Shown: positions 53,360-61,659 of the stretch, piece after piece | How positions within the stretch are numbered: the stretch's first letter is position 1 | How the letters are laid out: the number at the start of each line of letters is the position of its first letter | From: Peptococcaceae bacterium BICA1-7 | Lineage (GTDB): Bacteria > Bacillota > Desulfotomaculia > Desulfotomaculales > Desulfocucumaceae | DNA: 64,000 bases | NCBI GenBank assembly: GCA_000802095.1 | Contig: JUEB01000026.1 | Location: 124,001-188,000 of the forward strand | Direction of reading: 5' to 3' | Translations under genes and position numbers: made by a program | The notes under the pieces: model-generated | Database searches by the model: none | Seen by the model: the letters and a program-made list of their open reading frames with translations, nothing else | What the model was told of the DNA's origin: nothing

Positions 53360-53917
53360 TTAAGCTCTCTTTATGTATTGCCCCGTTCTGGTGTCAATCT
53401 GCAAAACATCACCAATATTAATAAAGAAGGGAACCTGCACAACATACCCGGTTTCCAGGGTGGCCGGCTTTGATCCGCCGCTGGCGGTGTCACCCTTGAT
53501 CCCGGGAGAGGTCTCAACTACCTCAAGCTCAACGTAGTTGGGCATATCCACACCAATTGACTTGCCCTGGAAGGTCATAATGCCAATAGTCATATTTTCT
53601 TTAAGATATTTTACGGCATCACCCAGCTCATCCGCTGAGAGTCCCACCTGGTCGTAAGTTTCCATATCCATGAAATTATATACTGACCCGTCGTTATACA
53701 GGTACTGGAACTCTTTCTTTTCCACCCTGGCCCGGGGCATTTTCTCTCCTGCGTTGAAGGTTCTCTCCACCACCGATCCGGTGCGCACATTTCTAATTTT
53801 GGTCCTCACGAAGGCGGCTCCCTTACCAGGTTTTACATGCTGAAAATCAACCACCTGGAATACATCACCATCGATCTCAATAGTAAGGCCGGTCCTGAAA
53901 TCATTGGTTGAGATCAT
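53360..53917 (-). CDS. efp: Translation elongation factor P
   Basis: 185 residues, three OB-like domains. The N-terminal KOW-like domain has the tip loop [18 protein letters not shown] (the position modified in some bacteria is the Lys of PGKG). C-terminal [29 protein letters not shown] is diagnostic. EF-P relieves ribosome stalling at polyproline. Between CD1247-type gene and pepQ, the usual clostridial order. Confidence 0.96.
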   Translation of the reverse strand: MISTNDFRTGLTIEIDGDVFQVVDFQHVKPGKGAAFVRTKIRNVRTGSVVERTFNAGEKMPRARVEKKEFQYLYNDGSVYNFMDMETYDQVGLSADELGDAVKYLKENMTIGIMTFQGKSIGVDMPNYVELEVVETSPGIKGDTASGGSKPATLETGYVVQVPFFINIGDVLQIDTRTGQYIKRA

Positions 53918-53959
53918 CTTTTTCTCCCCTTTCCAATGCTGGCTTTTTATATGTTGTAT

Positions 53960-55036
53960 TTACAGTCCGCAAACTAGCAGCCTGTCCTTTTCCGAAGTGC
54001 TGAGCACTCGTACTCCGTGGCTCTCCACCAGTACCGAGTCCTCAATCCTTACTCCTCCCCAGCCCGGCAGGTATATCCCGGGCTCTACCGTTACCACCAT
54101 GCCTGGCTTCAGCTCGGTGTCATCCTTTACCGAAAGCCTGGGGTTTTCATGTATCTTAAGCCCCAGCCCATGACCGGTGCTGTGTCCGAAGCACTCCCCG
54201 TAGCCATGGCCGGCGATAACATCCCTGGCTGCCCTGTCTACCTCCGAGGCCGCCACTCCTGGCCTTACGGCCCTGATTCCGGCCAGTTGCGCCTCCAGAA
54301 CTATACTATATATTTTTTTCTGCTGATCATCTGCCTTTCCCACCACCACTGTTCTGGTCATATCAGAGTTATAACCGGCCAGTGAGGCTCCAAAATCAAG
54401 GGTCACCAGGTCACCACCAGATATAATTTTTTCGGTGGCAGTGCCGTGGGGCAGTGATGACCTCTGTCCCGAGGCTACTATAAAGGGAAAGGCAATTCCC
54501 TCAGCCCCGTTTTTCCTCATGAAGAATTCAAGCTCCAGGGCCAGGCTGTTTTCGGTTACTCCATCTCTTATAAAGGGGAGCACGTGGCTGAAGGCCCTGT
54601 CGGTTAGTTCCACCGCCCGGGCTATGCATTCTATTTCATCATGGTCCTTAACCGCCCGCAGGCTGTCCATAAAACCGTACAAAGGCTTTATTTTTTGGGC
54701 TGCCAGCTTTTCTTCAAGGGAGGTGTACTGCTGATAGGTTATAATTTCTCCCTCGCAGCCCAATATTCTTATATTTATATTCTGGACCAGCTCCTGCAGC
54801 GCCTCCGGGATTCCTTCCCGGGCCATAACAACAGTGCAGTGGGGACATTGTTTTTTGGCCTGTTCATCATATCTGAAATCTGTGATAAGAAATATTTCCC
54901 TGTCGGTTATAAGCACAGATCCGCTTGAACCGGTAAAGCCTGTTAGATAAAACCTGTTTTCAGGGCTTGTGACCAGAAATGCGTCAATACCCTCACCAGA
55001 GAATAACTCCCTGAGCTTATTCACCCGCTCCTGCAT
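53960..55036 (-). CDS. pepQ: Xaa-Pro aminopeptidase/dipeptidase (M24)
   Basis: 358 residues. A creatinase-like N-terminal domain (1-125) and a pita-bread catalytic domain carry all five metal ligands: Asp in LVTLDFGASLAGYNSDMTRT, His in CFGHSTGHGLGL, Glu in MVVTVEPGIYLPGWGG and in RIEDSVLV. It cleaves bonds before proline. Gap to efp is 42 bases. Symbol is assigned by conserved position next to efp; function within the aminopeptidase-P/prolidase group is not fixed by sequence. Confidence 0.88.
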   Translation of the reverse strand: MQERVNKLRELFSGEGIDAFLVTSPENRFYLTGFTGSSGSVLITDREIFLITDFRYDEQAKKQCPHCTVVMAREGIPEALQELVQNINIRILGCEGEIITYQQYTSLEEKLAAQKIKPLYGFMDSLRAVKDHDEIECIARAVELTDRAFSHVLPFIRDGVTENSLALELEFFMRKNGAEGIAFPFIVASGQRSSLPHGTATEKIISGGDLVTLDFGASLAGYNSDMTRTVVVGKADDQQKKIYSIVLEAQLAGIRAVRPGVAASEVDRAARDVIAGHGYGECFGHSTGHGLGLKIHENPRLSVKDDTELKPGMVVTVEPGIYLPGWGGVRIEDSVLVESHGVRVLSTSEKDRLLVCGL

Positions 55037-55071
55037 TACAACTCCCCCTGACCTGAGGATTATCCGTTTTA

Positions 55072-55518
55072 CTACTGCTGCTTTTTTCTTTTTGCAATGG
55101 CGGTGGCCGCACTCAGGCCCAGGAGATAGCTATCCACTCCCAGTCCGGATATTTGCCCTGCCGCTACCGGCGCTATAACAGATTTTGCCCTGAATTCCTC
55201 CCTGGCATATATATTGGACAGGTGTATTTCAACTACGGGAATAGTTACCGAGGCCACTGCGTCTCTAAGCGCCAGGCTGTAATGAGTGAATGCCCCGGGG
55301 TTAAATACCACAGCCGAGTATTCTCCCTCTGCGCTGTGTATTTTTTCAATCAATTCACCTTCATGGTTTGACTGAAAAGAATCCAGCTCTACCCCCAGCT
55401 CATCGGCATGGGCCGACAGTTTTTGGTTTATTTCCAGGAGGGTGAGACTGCCGTAATGCTCAGGCTGCCTTTTACCCAGCATGTTAAGATTGGGACCGTT
55501 TAAGACAAGAATTTTCAT
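55072..55518 (-). CDS. aroQ: Type II 3-dehydroquinate dehydratase
   Basis: 148 residues from ATG 55518 (GGGAGG seven bases upstream; a longer frame to 55566 has an un-family-like start). Signature [21 protein letters not shown] with the catalytic Tyr, [17 protein letters not shown], and [20 protein letters not shown] with the catalytic His region. Dehydrates 3-dehydroquinate in the shikimate pathway; dodecameric flavodoxin-like fold. Order aroQ-pepQ-efp is conserved. Confidence 0.94.
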   Translation of the reverse strand: MKILVLNGPNLNMLGKRQPEHYGSLTLLEINQKLSAHADELGVELDSFQSNHEGELIEKIHSAEGEYSAVVFNPGAFTHYSLALRDAVASVTIPVVEIHLSNIYAREEFRAKSVIAPVAAGQISGLGVDSYLLGLSAATAIAKRKKQQ

Positions 55519-55698
55519 AATAACCTCCCGGCCTGATAGCCTTATAAATAAACCACTGGCACACACACTGGGGATATTTTACCATTGCTGCTGATTCATT
55601 GTAAAGATATAGCTTATTCTGAAGCAATCTGCGGTCTGAATTCATACCCCCGTGCCCACTAATACAGGCGCCAGGGAGAAGAAAAACGGTCTTTTAAA

Positions 55699-55861
55699 GC
55701 CACAGAGGACACAGAGGACACAGAGTTTTAAGATTTGCATGAATGCTATTTTAAGTATATAAATATTTTAAGTATATAAAAAACTCTAATTCAAACTATA
55801 CTTAGAGCCTGAGAGTATTGCTTAAGTGTAAATTCTCTGTGATCTCTGTGCCCTCTGTGGC
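55699..55861. repeat. Inverted-end repeat R3, copy A
   Basis: 163 bases. The left end GCCACAGAGGACACAGAGG and right end CTCTGTGCCCTCTGTGGC are inverted copies. The interior is AT-rich with TTTTAAG near the left and CCTGAGAGTA...GC near the right. Copy B at 63161-63335 shares ends and interior landmarks. MITE-like size, no coding capacity. Confidence 0.75.
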
Positions 55862-55931
55862 TAATAAAGACCTGATAGTTTTTCTGGCATTCCTTTCTCT
55901 CTGCACGTCTGTGTCTCCCCGCCGTCTATGC

Positions 55932-55992
55932 ATCGGGGACATTCCTGTCCACAAATTAATACCCAAGCTTCAGCAGGTGTGTCCCCTTTCCT
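55932..55992 (-). repeat. Repeat R2 copy behind the TldE-like gene
   Basis: Contains ATCGGGGACATTCCTGTCC and CTTCAGCAGGTGTGTCCCC, matching 38597-38722 with a different linker. Same orientation relative to the upstream stop. Confidence 0.7.
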
Positions 55993-56004
55993 TTAAACGG
56001 CGGT

Positions 56005-57357
56005 TTAGTGCCCGCTGAGGGTCATCTTCCCCACTGCCAGAGTGGGGGACCCGGTTCCCCCGAAAAATGTAAGATCGCTGCCCACACTCTCAACATTTTT
56101 CATTAAATCAATTATATTGCCGGCCAGAGCCACACCCCTCACCGGATAGGAAAGGCGTCCCCCTTCTATCATAAGCCCGGACACCCCCAGTGAGAAATCA
56201 CCGGAAATGGGGTTGGCCGTATGCATTCCCATAACTTCGGTAACATAAAAACCTCTTTCCAGAGAGGCTATTATTTCAGACGGGTGACGGCTGCCCTTTT
56301 CAATAAAGAAATTGGTAGCGCCCACCTCCGGAGTGGATTTATAGGATCTGACCCCGTTTCCGGTGGAGGTTACCCCATCTTTCGCCGCAGTATAGGTGTT
56401 GTGCAGAAAACCCTGCAGCATACCGCCGCTTACCAGCGCCGTTCTGGAGGTGGGAACACCCTCACCGTCAAAGGGGCAGGAGGCGATGCCACCCTGCCTG
56501 GAACCGTCATCTACTATGGTTACACTCTCAGAGGCAACCTTTTGGCCCACCTTCCCGGCGAAAAGAGATCTTCCCTTTTGCACAGCCTCAGCTGTAAGGG
56601 CCGGTCCCAGAAGACCAAGAAATCCAGTGGCCACGTAAGGCTCAAAAACCACAGGTATGGACTGTGAGGGCGCCTTTCTTGCCCCCAGCATTCTTACCGC
56701 CCTGACGGCAGCCTCCTTTCCAGTTTCCACAGAGTCCAGGTCATCATATTTTATACCGAATTTCATGGCGAAGCCGGTCTGGTGGTCATCTCCCTCAACA
56801 GCCACCAGCGCTATGTAAATCCCGCAATAGGCGCCCTTAAAGCTTAAATTAACCCCCAGACTGTTCATCAGGGTTATTTCTGTTTCAGTATCGGTGTAGG
56901 TGGAGCCCTCTATTATTTTTACCCTGGGGTCATGCTTTTTGGAGACCTCCTCCATATTTACGGCCAGTTTTATTTTTTCAGTAACCGGGGTTTCAATTAT
57001 TTTTCGGTCGTAAAGATTCACTTCCGGGTAGTGCTGTGCCGGAGCCGGCATAGTCCTGTAGCGGTCCTCAGCCACACTTGAGGCATTGGCCATGGCCTGG
57101 TCCACAATTTCCTCAATGCTTGCCCAGTTCAGGTCCGAGGTATATGCAAAACCTATACGCCCGCCCTTCATAATCCTCAGTCCCAGGCCTCTTTCCTCAG
57201 CCAGCTTCATGGTTTCCACTTTTTCATCGCGGACCTCTATCTGAAGCTCCCTGCCGCTGCTGAGATAAACCTCAACCATGTCAGCACCCCTGGTACGGCC
57301 TGACTCAATGGCCCGCCCGCCCAGCGAGGCCATGTCTATGTTATTTATTAAAATCAC
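56005..57357 (-). CDS. TldD/PmbA family protein, PmbA (TldE)-like
   Basis: 450 residues. N-terminal domain with GADMVEVYLSSGRELQIEVRDEKVE, C-terminal domain with SRTALVSGGMLQGFLHNTYTAAKDG and GMHTANPISGDFSLGVSGLMIEGG. No H-E-x-x-H is seen, so it corresponds to the zinc-free partner (TldE/PmbA) of the TldD protease. No tldD is adjacent here. GTG at 57357 lies within the GGAGGTG site itself; the proper start may be a few codons later (an in-frame ATA has ideal spacing, ATG only at 57333). Confidence 0.82.
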   Translation of the reverse strand: MILINNIDMASLGGRAIESGRTRGADMVEVYLSSGRELQIEVRDEKVETMKLAEERGLGLRIMKGGRIGFAYTSDLNWASIEEIVDQAMANASSVAEDRYRTMPAPAQHYPEVNLYDRKIIETPVTEKIKLAVNMEEVSKKHDPRVKIIEGSTYTDTETEITLMNSLGVNLSFKGAYCGIYIALVAVEGDDHQTGFAMKFGIKYDDLDSVETGKEAAVRAVRMLGARKAPSQSIPVVFEPYVATGFLGLLGPALTAEAVQKGRSLFAGKVGQKVASESVTIVDDGSRQGGIASCPFDGEGVPTSRTALVSGGMLQGFLHNTYTAAKDGVTSTGNGVRSYKSTPEVGATNFFIEKGSRHPSEIIASLERGFYVTEVMGMHTANPISGDFSLGVSGLMIEGGRLSYPVRGVALAGNIIDLMKNVESVGSDLTFFGGTGSPTLAVGKMTLSGH

Positions 57358-57452
57358 CTCCGCAGTGCCCTAAGCGCGTGTTGATATAGCCGGGCCTTCA
57401 ACATTATCATAAGTATTATTCCATATTTGCATACCTATTCCTTCGGGATAAA

Positions 57453-57475
57453 AGAAAAAACTGCTTGCCAAGCAG
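57453..57475 (-). terminator. Terminator behind the YabG-like gene
   Basis: CTGCTT / AAGCAG stem with a tight loop, followed on the minus strand by TTTTTTCTTTT. Confidence 0.7.
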
Positions 57476-57492
57476 CTTTTAAGAAACAGTTG

Positions 57493-57714
57493 CTAATGTA
57501 ACTGAGCGCTGGCCACCGTGGTGGTCAGCGCGAACAGGTGTCTGGCCGATACCGGCGCCAATTCCTGCACTGCCGCCTCCATGATCAGGCTGGGGTCCAG
57601 CACCGCCAGTATGGCAACCCTTTCTCCCGTCTCCTGGTTTGTGTAAAACCCCAAAATGCAGAACTGCATATCCTCACCATATACTTTACGGGTGACTATG
57701 TCACCAATTTTCAT
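57493..57714 (-). CDS. Small protein resembling the N-terminal domain of sporulation peptidase YabG
   Basis: 73 residues from ATG 57714 (GGGGGG seven bases upstream). A longer in-frame version to 57849 (118 residues) lacks a ribosome site. MKIGDIVTRKVYGEDMQFCILGF followed by a second strand set resembles the start of YabG (IGDxVxRKSY...FRIIGI), a Tudor/SH3-like segment. The peptidase part of YabG is missing. It could be a stand-alone domain or a gene remnant. Followed by a good terminator. Confidence 0.5.
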   Translation of the reverse strand: MKIGDIVTRKVYGEDMQFCILGFYTNQETGERVAILAVLDPSLIMEAAVQELAPVSARHLFALTTTVASAQLH

Positions 57715-57990
57715 TTTAAATACCCCCCAAGTTAGCAAGCTGCTGTCCGGGGGATCCGCCCTGGCGGGTCCCTCCTTAACAAAAAAATAATAACTCCCTA
57801 TTTTGACGGGCGTTTGGTCTTCTTCATATTTAACATATGCCTTTATCATTGCAGTTGTGTATGTAAATACTGTTCATTGTTATCGGCAAATCATAAAGAC
57901 TATTTCCACACTGACCGGCGGCAATATTTTTGTATATTTTTACAGTTTATGAAAACAATATGTTAAACAACATAACAGGGAGGATAAAAA

Positions 57991-58254
57991 ATGGAACTGG
58001 CAGGCAGCAGTGTAAACAAGGATTGGGATAACTGGAAAAGGTTTCTCTCCGAGGCCATGGAATTTGCAGAAGAACTGGGAGTCTCCAGAGAAAAAATTTC
58101 TTTTCTGGCCGGTCAGGCCGGGGAAATACTGGCCGACAGCGTTCAGCCGGCAAATCCTGAGCAGCGTTTGTTAAAGGAGCTATGGAGTGTATCCGACCAG
58201 CAGGAAAAGAAAGTGATCGCCAATCTTATGACAAAACTATGTGCCAAGATATAA
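57991..58254 (+). CDS. DUF3243-family protein
   Basis: 87 residues. Contains WDNWKRFLSEAMEFAEELG, followed by ISFLAGQAGEILADSVQPANPEQRLLKELW and QEKKVIANLMTKL, matching Bacillus YmfJ-type DUF3243 proteins. All-helical, cytosolic. ATG with GGGAGG six bases upstream. Probably monocistronic: a clear terminator follows. Function unknown; common in spore formers. Confidence 0.75.
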   Translation: MELAGSSVNKDWDNWKRFLSEAMEFAEELGVSREKISFLAGQAGEILADSVQPANPEQRLLKELWSVSDQQEKKVIANLMTKLCAKI

Positions 58255-58290
58255 AAACTCAGCTAATGCTTTAAAAGAGCTAGTCAATAT

Positions 58291-58319
58291 AAAAAGCGGC
58301 GAAGGGCAGGCCGCTTTTT
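58291..58319 (+). terminator. Terminator of the DUF3243 gene
   Basis: AAAAAGCGGC / GCCGCTTTTT, ten-base perfect arms with nine-base loop and a T tail. Confidence 0.85.
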
Positions 58320-58425
58320 ATATTATTATAACCTTTTTCCCATTAAATACTGTCTGCTAATGAGACTGAAGTAAGTTTTGATTATACCTGGCTGGTGATA
58401 GTATGTAATAAAGGAGGGGTAAAAA

Positions 58426-58590
58426 ATGTTATCCTCTTTATATAGCATGCTTCTAAGCGAAGATGGGCAGGGTATGGCAGAATATGCCCTGATTCTGGCC
58501 TTTGTCGCCCTGGCCTGTGCAGGAGCCTTTGGAGTTCTGGGTCCTGCCGTCAGAGACCGGGTGGCAGCCTTTGCCGAAAGCTCGTTTTAG
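58426..58590 (+). CDS. flp: Flp-type (class IVb) prepilin
   Basis: 54 residues, short but clear. MLSSLYSMLLSEDGQGMAEY then a hydrophobic helix ALILAFVALACAGAFGVLG. The cleavage site is the Gly before Q-G-M-A-E-Y, with the conserved Glu at +5 and the E-Y pair of Flp pilins. ATG with AAGGAGGGG nine bases before it. No tad/cpa genes occur within the window, so it is an orphan locally. An R2-type element begins at the first base after the stop. Confidence 0.85.
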   Translation: MLSSLYSMLLSEDGQGMAEYALILAFVALACAGAFGVLGPAVRDRVAAFAESSF

Positions 58591-58868
58591 CGGAAAGGGG
58601 ACACACCTCTTTTTGAGGTTTGGCTTTGGGAGTCAGAGGAATGTCCCCGATCGGGATGGCTGATTTGAGATTACCAGGCTTGGGATATGCCTGATATGTA
58701 ATGGCTTTGGGAGTCAGAGGAATGTCCCCGATCGGAATGGCGGGGTTACACCAAATAAGGAATGCGTTAGGGATAATGTCCCCAATAGGTACTCTCTGGG
58801 GGTCTGAGGAATGCCCGGACTACTGACTCCTGTCTACCGACCGGGTAGAAATTCAGTATGAGCATTAA
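58591..58868 (+). repeat. Intergenic region with repeat R2 behind the Flp pilin gene
   Basis: From 58591 GGAAAGGGGACACACCT (R2 start), then a CCTCTTTTTGAGG hairpin. Two 40-base direct repeats lie at 58621-58660 and 58702-58741, containing CTTTGGGAGTCAGAGGAATG and GTCCCCGATCGG. 58775-58855 is a decayed further copy plus an R1-like CTCCTGTCTACCGACC. No gene seen. Confidence 0.7.
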
Positions 58869-58900
58869 AAAGGCTGTAGTTTTCACTACAGCCTTTTTTT
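58869..58900 (-). terminator. Terminator behind tRNA-Leu
   Basis: GGCTGTAGT / ACTACAGCC, nine-base perfect arms (58872-58893, loop GAAA on the minus strand), T-rich on both sides so it can end transcripts from either strand. Confidence 0.85.
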
Positions 58901-58901
58901 T

Positions 58902-58988
58902 TGGTGCGGCAGAAGGGACTTGAACCCCCACACCCTAACGGGCATAAGAACCTGAATCTTACGCGTCTGCCAATTCCGCCACTGCCGC
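58902..58988 (-). tRNA. tRNA-Leu (anticodon CAG)
   Basis: 87 bases including an encoded CCA. The acceptor stem begins GCGGCAG and ends CTGCCGC plus A-CCA. The D arm has TGGCAGACGCG, the anticodon arm TAAGA-TTCAGGT-TCTTA gives loop anticodon CAG, a long variable arm follows as in Leu tRNAs, and the T arm is GTGGGGGTTCAAGTCCC-like. It reads CUG codons. Confidence 0.93.
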
Positions 58989-59069
58989 TCATTCGGTTTT
59001 TGTGAACCGCGCCCTTGCGCAAGTATTATAATAGCATAAGGCTATATCCGTGTCAACAGCCATTTCCGG

Positions 59070-60530
59070 TTAAATAAAGACATTCCTGGCGGCCCTCTCC
59101 AGCTGTTTCAGATTCCGGCACTCTATGACCTGATGGCAGTAGGGCGAGTACCTGGAAATAATGCTGTCCTCACTGTCCCACTCCTTTGCCGGGGCGGGAT
59201 TGAGCCATACTACCCGCCGTGCCCTCCCGGCAAGGCTAATGAAATGGTCAATTCCGTCGGGCCTATAGTTATTCCTGGCATCGCCCAGAATCAGAAGGGT
59301 GGTTTTTTTGTTTATCCAGTGGGCATAGTTGTCGCTAAAAAGCTTCCACACCATACCATAGTCAGAAAATCCGGTTTGCCATATACGGGTTTCCCTTAAT
59401 ATTCTGGATATTTTTTTCTGGGCGTCCCAGCCCCTGATCATACCAGTTACCTCCTCCACGCTGTCCACAAAGGCAAAGGTCCTTACTGATTTGAACCGGT
59501 CATGCAAGGCGCTGACCATAAGCATCATAAATCTGCTAAAAGATGAAACCGACCCTGAAAGGTCACAGAGTATAACTATTTCAGGCCTGGTGGGAATCCT
59601 GTCCCTCATCATAAGCTTTACAGGAATACCCCCGTATATTCCGGCCAGAGCCGCAGTTTTTCTTATATCAACCTTTCCCCTGGCAAACGACCTGTAGCGG
59701 TAACCTTTTTTGACTGCCAGACTCCTTCCCAGCATGACCAGCTTTCTTTTAATATCCATGGCCTCGTCGTAATCAACCCTGCTAAAGGGGACAGCCCTTG
59801 TGTCATACCTGCCCAGCATGATCTCCGGGTCCTTTTCCCATAAAGCCCGATCCATTTGTGCGTCCACCAGGGCTCTAAATTTTTCCAGCCTTGCTGCCAG
59901 TGTCCACCTGTCCGGGCCGGAACCCTTTTCAGCCATTTTTTCCAGCATCTCTTCCGCCTCGGCCCACCCTGAAACGGCTTTAAGCCTTTTCATAAAATCC
60001 TTCCGGCCATACTCTTCCAGTTCCAGCCTTTCCACGGCCTCTCTGGCGGCAAGTCCCATCTTTTCGCAGTCTCCCCCTGCCAGCATGCCGGCAAAGCTTT
60101 CACCGGAGAACTTTTCAGTTTCTTTTTTTGGATATAAAAAGTCCCCCCGGGCACCGCTTCCGCATGGTGCGCCGGCCCTTCCCCCACGCTTGGCAGCCAG
60201 CAGCATTTTCTCAGTTCTTATATAGCTCTTTAACTGATCAATCTTTTTCTGAAATGTTTCCCGGTCCAGCCTGGGGGGATCTTCATCCCATAAGACTGCC
60301 CTTTTTGAAGCGGTGCGCCTTTGGGCATCATTTAGGAAGAGATCAAGTATTCTTTTGGCCTGGTCCCTTCTGCCGTCCTTTACAAGGGCAGCCTCCACGG
60401 CCCACAAAAAGCTATCCCGATCAACCCCGGTAAGGGCAAGAGCAGTCATAAAGTCCAGGATTTCGCTTTGTGAAATCTCTATGCCTGCTTTTTTAAGAAG
60501 GCCTACATATTCCATAATATTAAACAGCAA
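59070..60530 (-). CDS. VWA domain-containing protein, CoxE-like
   Basis: 486 residues. N-terminal helical region; C-terminal von Willebrand A domain from about 320 with the MIDAS motif D-L-S-G-S-V-S near 329-335 (ILCDLSGSVSSFSRF) and DYGMVWKLFSDNYAHW near 405. Overlaps the upstream unknown gene by 11 bases. CoxE-like VWA proteins pair with MoxR ATPases to insert metals or activate enzymes; a MoxR gene lies divergently 1.1 kb away. Confidence 0.8.
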   Translation of the reverse strand: MLFNIMEYVGLLKKAGIEISQSEILDFMTALALTGVDRDSFLWAVEAALVKDGRRDQAKRILDLFLNDAQRRTASKRAVLWDEDPPRLDRETFQKKIDQLKSYIRTEKMLLAAKRGGRAGAPCGSGARGDFLYPKKETEKFSGESFAGMLAGGDCEKMGLAAREAVERLELEEYGRKDFMKRLKAVSGWAEAEEMLEKMAEKGSGPDRWTLAARLEKFRALVDAQMDRALWEKDPEIMLGRYDTRAVPFSRVDYDEAMDIKRKLVMLGRSLAVKKGYRYRSFARGKVDIRKTAALAGIYGGIPVKLMMRDRIPTRPEIVILCDLSGSVSSFSRFMMLMVSALHDRFKSVRTFAFVDSVEEVTGMIRGWDAQKKISRILRETRIWQTGFSDYGMVWKLFSDNYAHWINKKTTLLILGDARNNYRPDGIDHFISLAGRARRVVWLNPAPAKEWDSEDSIISRYSPYCHQVIECRNLKQLERAARNVFI

Positions 60531-61590
60531 AAGACATCACCCGGCCGGTAAAGTTTTCTATCCGGGAAAATAGCTCCCGGGATTCAGCTATCTTCTCCCA
60601 CGTGAGGGAAGCCTTTAACTCCATTTTCTTTGTGCAAATATCATAACTTGCTTCCATTTGATCAGCTTTGGCGCTGAAAGCAGTAAACTGCCTTTCTTTT
60701 TTAAAGCCAAGGGCTTTGATAAGATCATCGGGGCTCACCACCAGGTCTTCAATTACCCTGCCGGCCCGCACTTCCTTTATCCCGGTCAGTGCGCCCAGAG
60801 AAGACAAAAGCACTCTGTCCAGCGCCCAGGGTTCCTCAAGGCTTACGCTGATAGCGGCGCCGCTATCCTTTTTATTAGTTACAGTGAGGCGGTTCCCCTT
60901 TCCCTTTAGGTCCACCTGGTAGCCCTTAAGGCCCTCCAGGAAACTGATTGTACCCGGGCAGCTGTTTAAAAAAGAGGCAAAATCTTCACCACCCACCCCG
61001 GCAGTGGCTTCCACCCGTACAGAGGAGACCCGGGGAGGGCTGTTCAGCTCACCGGTCTCAGTACTGAAGGCCGCCAGCCCAACCCCCAGACTAAACATAG
61101 ATACGGCTTCCCGGCAGTGATAATCACTTTCCCTGAAGTGGGTTCCCATTTTTATCCGGGCCATCGCCACACCGCCCTGGATGGCTATTTCATATTGGGC
61201 GTATATGCTTACGTCCCTTGAGGTCCACCTGGTCTCAAGCCTTCCCGCCAGCTCTCCGGCCTCCAGGTCAAGGTGTTCAAGCACATCCAGAGCCGACAGC
61301 ACTTCCTTTACCGGCCTGGCCCGGCAGGTGGCTATTATCCTGTGGTCGGCTGTTATCTCATAAAAGGCCGTAGAAAACGGCACCTGCCGTACTTTAAATA
61401 ATTTTTTAATCAGCTGGTCGGCCAGCCAGGGCCTGGTTACCGATAAAAGTATAAAGCTGTCTGTAATTTCAGCCTCCACATCTCTGGCGGAAGCCCTATC
61501 GCCATCTGCTACAAAATCCTCCAGGCTTTTTAAAAAAGTCATAACCTCGGATTTTTTATCAGTGTATCTGGTCAATATCTCTATCTTCAT
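60520..61590 (-). CDS. Uncharacterised protein in the VWA/MoxR cluster
   Basis: 356 residues, not recognised. It looks like two alpha/beta halves: residues about 1-190 (ITDSFILLSVTRPWLADQLIKKLFKVRQVPF, YAQYEIAIQGGVAMARIKMG) and about 195-356 (VSVRVEATAGVGGEDFASFLNS, KGNRLTVTNKKDSGAAISVSLEEPW). No signal peptide, membrane helix or clear catalytic motif. Overlap with the VWA gene and divergence from moxR suggest it is the client or adaptor of the MoxR-VWA pair. Confidence 0.7.
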   Translation of the reverse strand: MKIEILTRYTDKKSEVMTFLKSLEDFVADGDRASARDVEAEITDSFILLSVTRPWLADQLIKKLFKVRQVPFSTAFYEITADHRIIATCRARPVKEVLSALDVLEHLDLEAGELAGRLETRWTSRDVSIYAQYEIAIQGGVAMARIKMGTHFRESDYHCREAVSMFSLGVGLAAFSTETGELNSPPRVSSVRVEATAGVGGEDFASFLNSCPGTISFLEGLKGYQVDLKGKGNRLTVTNKKDSGAAISVSLEEPWALDRVLLSSLGALTGIKEVRAGRVIEDLVVSPDDLIKALGFKKERQFTAFSAKADQMEASYDICTKKMELKASLTWEKIAESRELFSRIENFTGRVMSFAV

Positions 61591-61659
61591 TTCGTCACCC
61601 CGATAAAAAAATAAAAAGCTGTACGTAAATATGTTATCATTACTTTGGTGGTTGGTAAA

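Larger units (their letters stand above)
55519..56004. other. Intergenic region between aroQ and the TldE-like gene, filled with repeats
   Basis: 486 bases with no supportable gene. It holds an R4-like leader (about 55640-55690), R3 copy A (55699-55861) and an R2 element (55932-55992) touching the stop of the gene at 56005. About 100 bases before aroQ are plain sequence. Confidence 0.7.
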
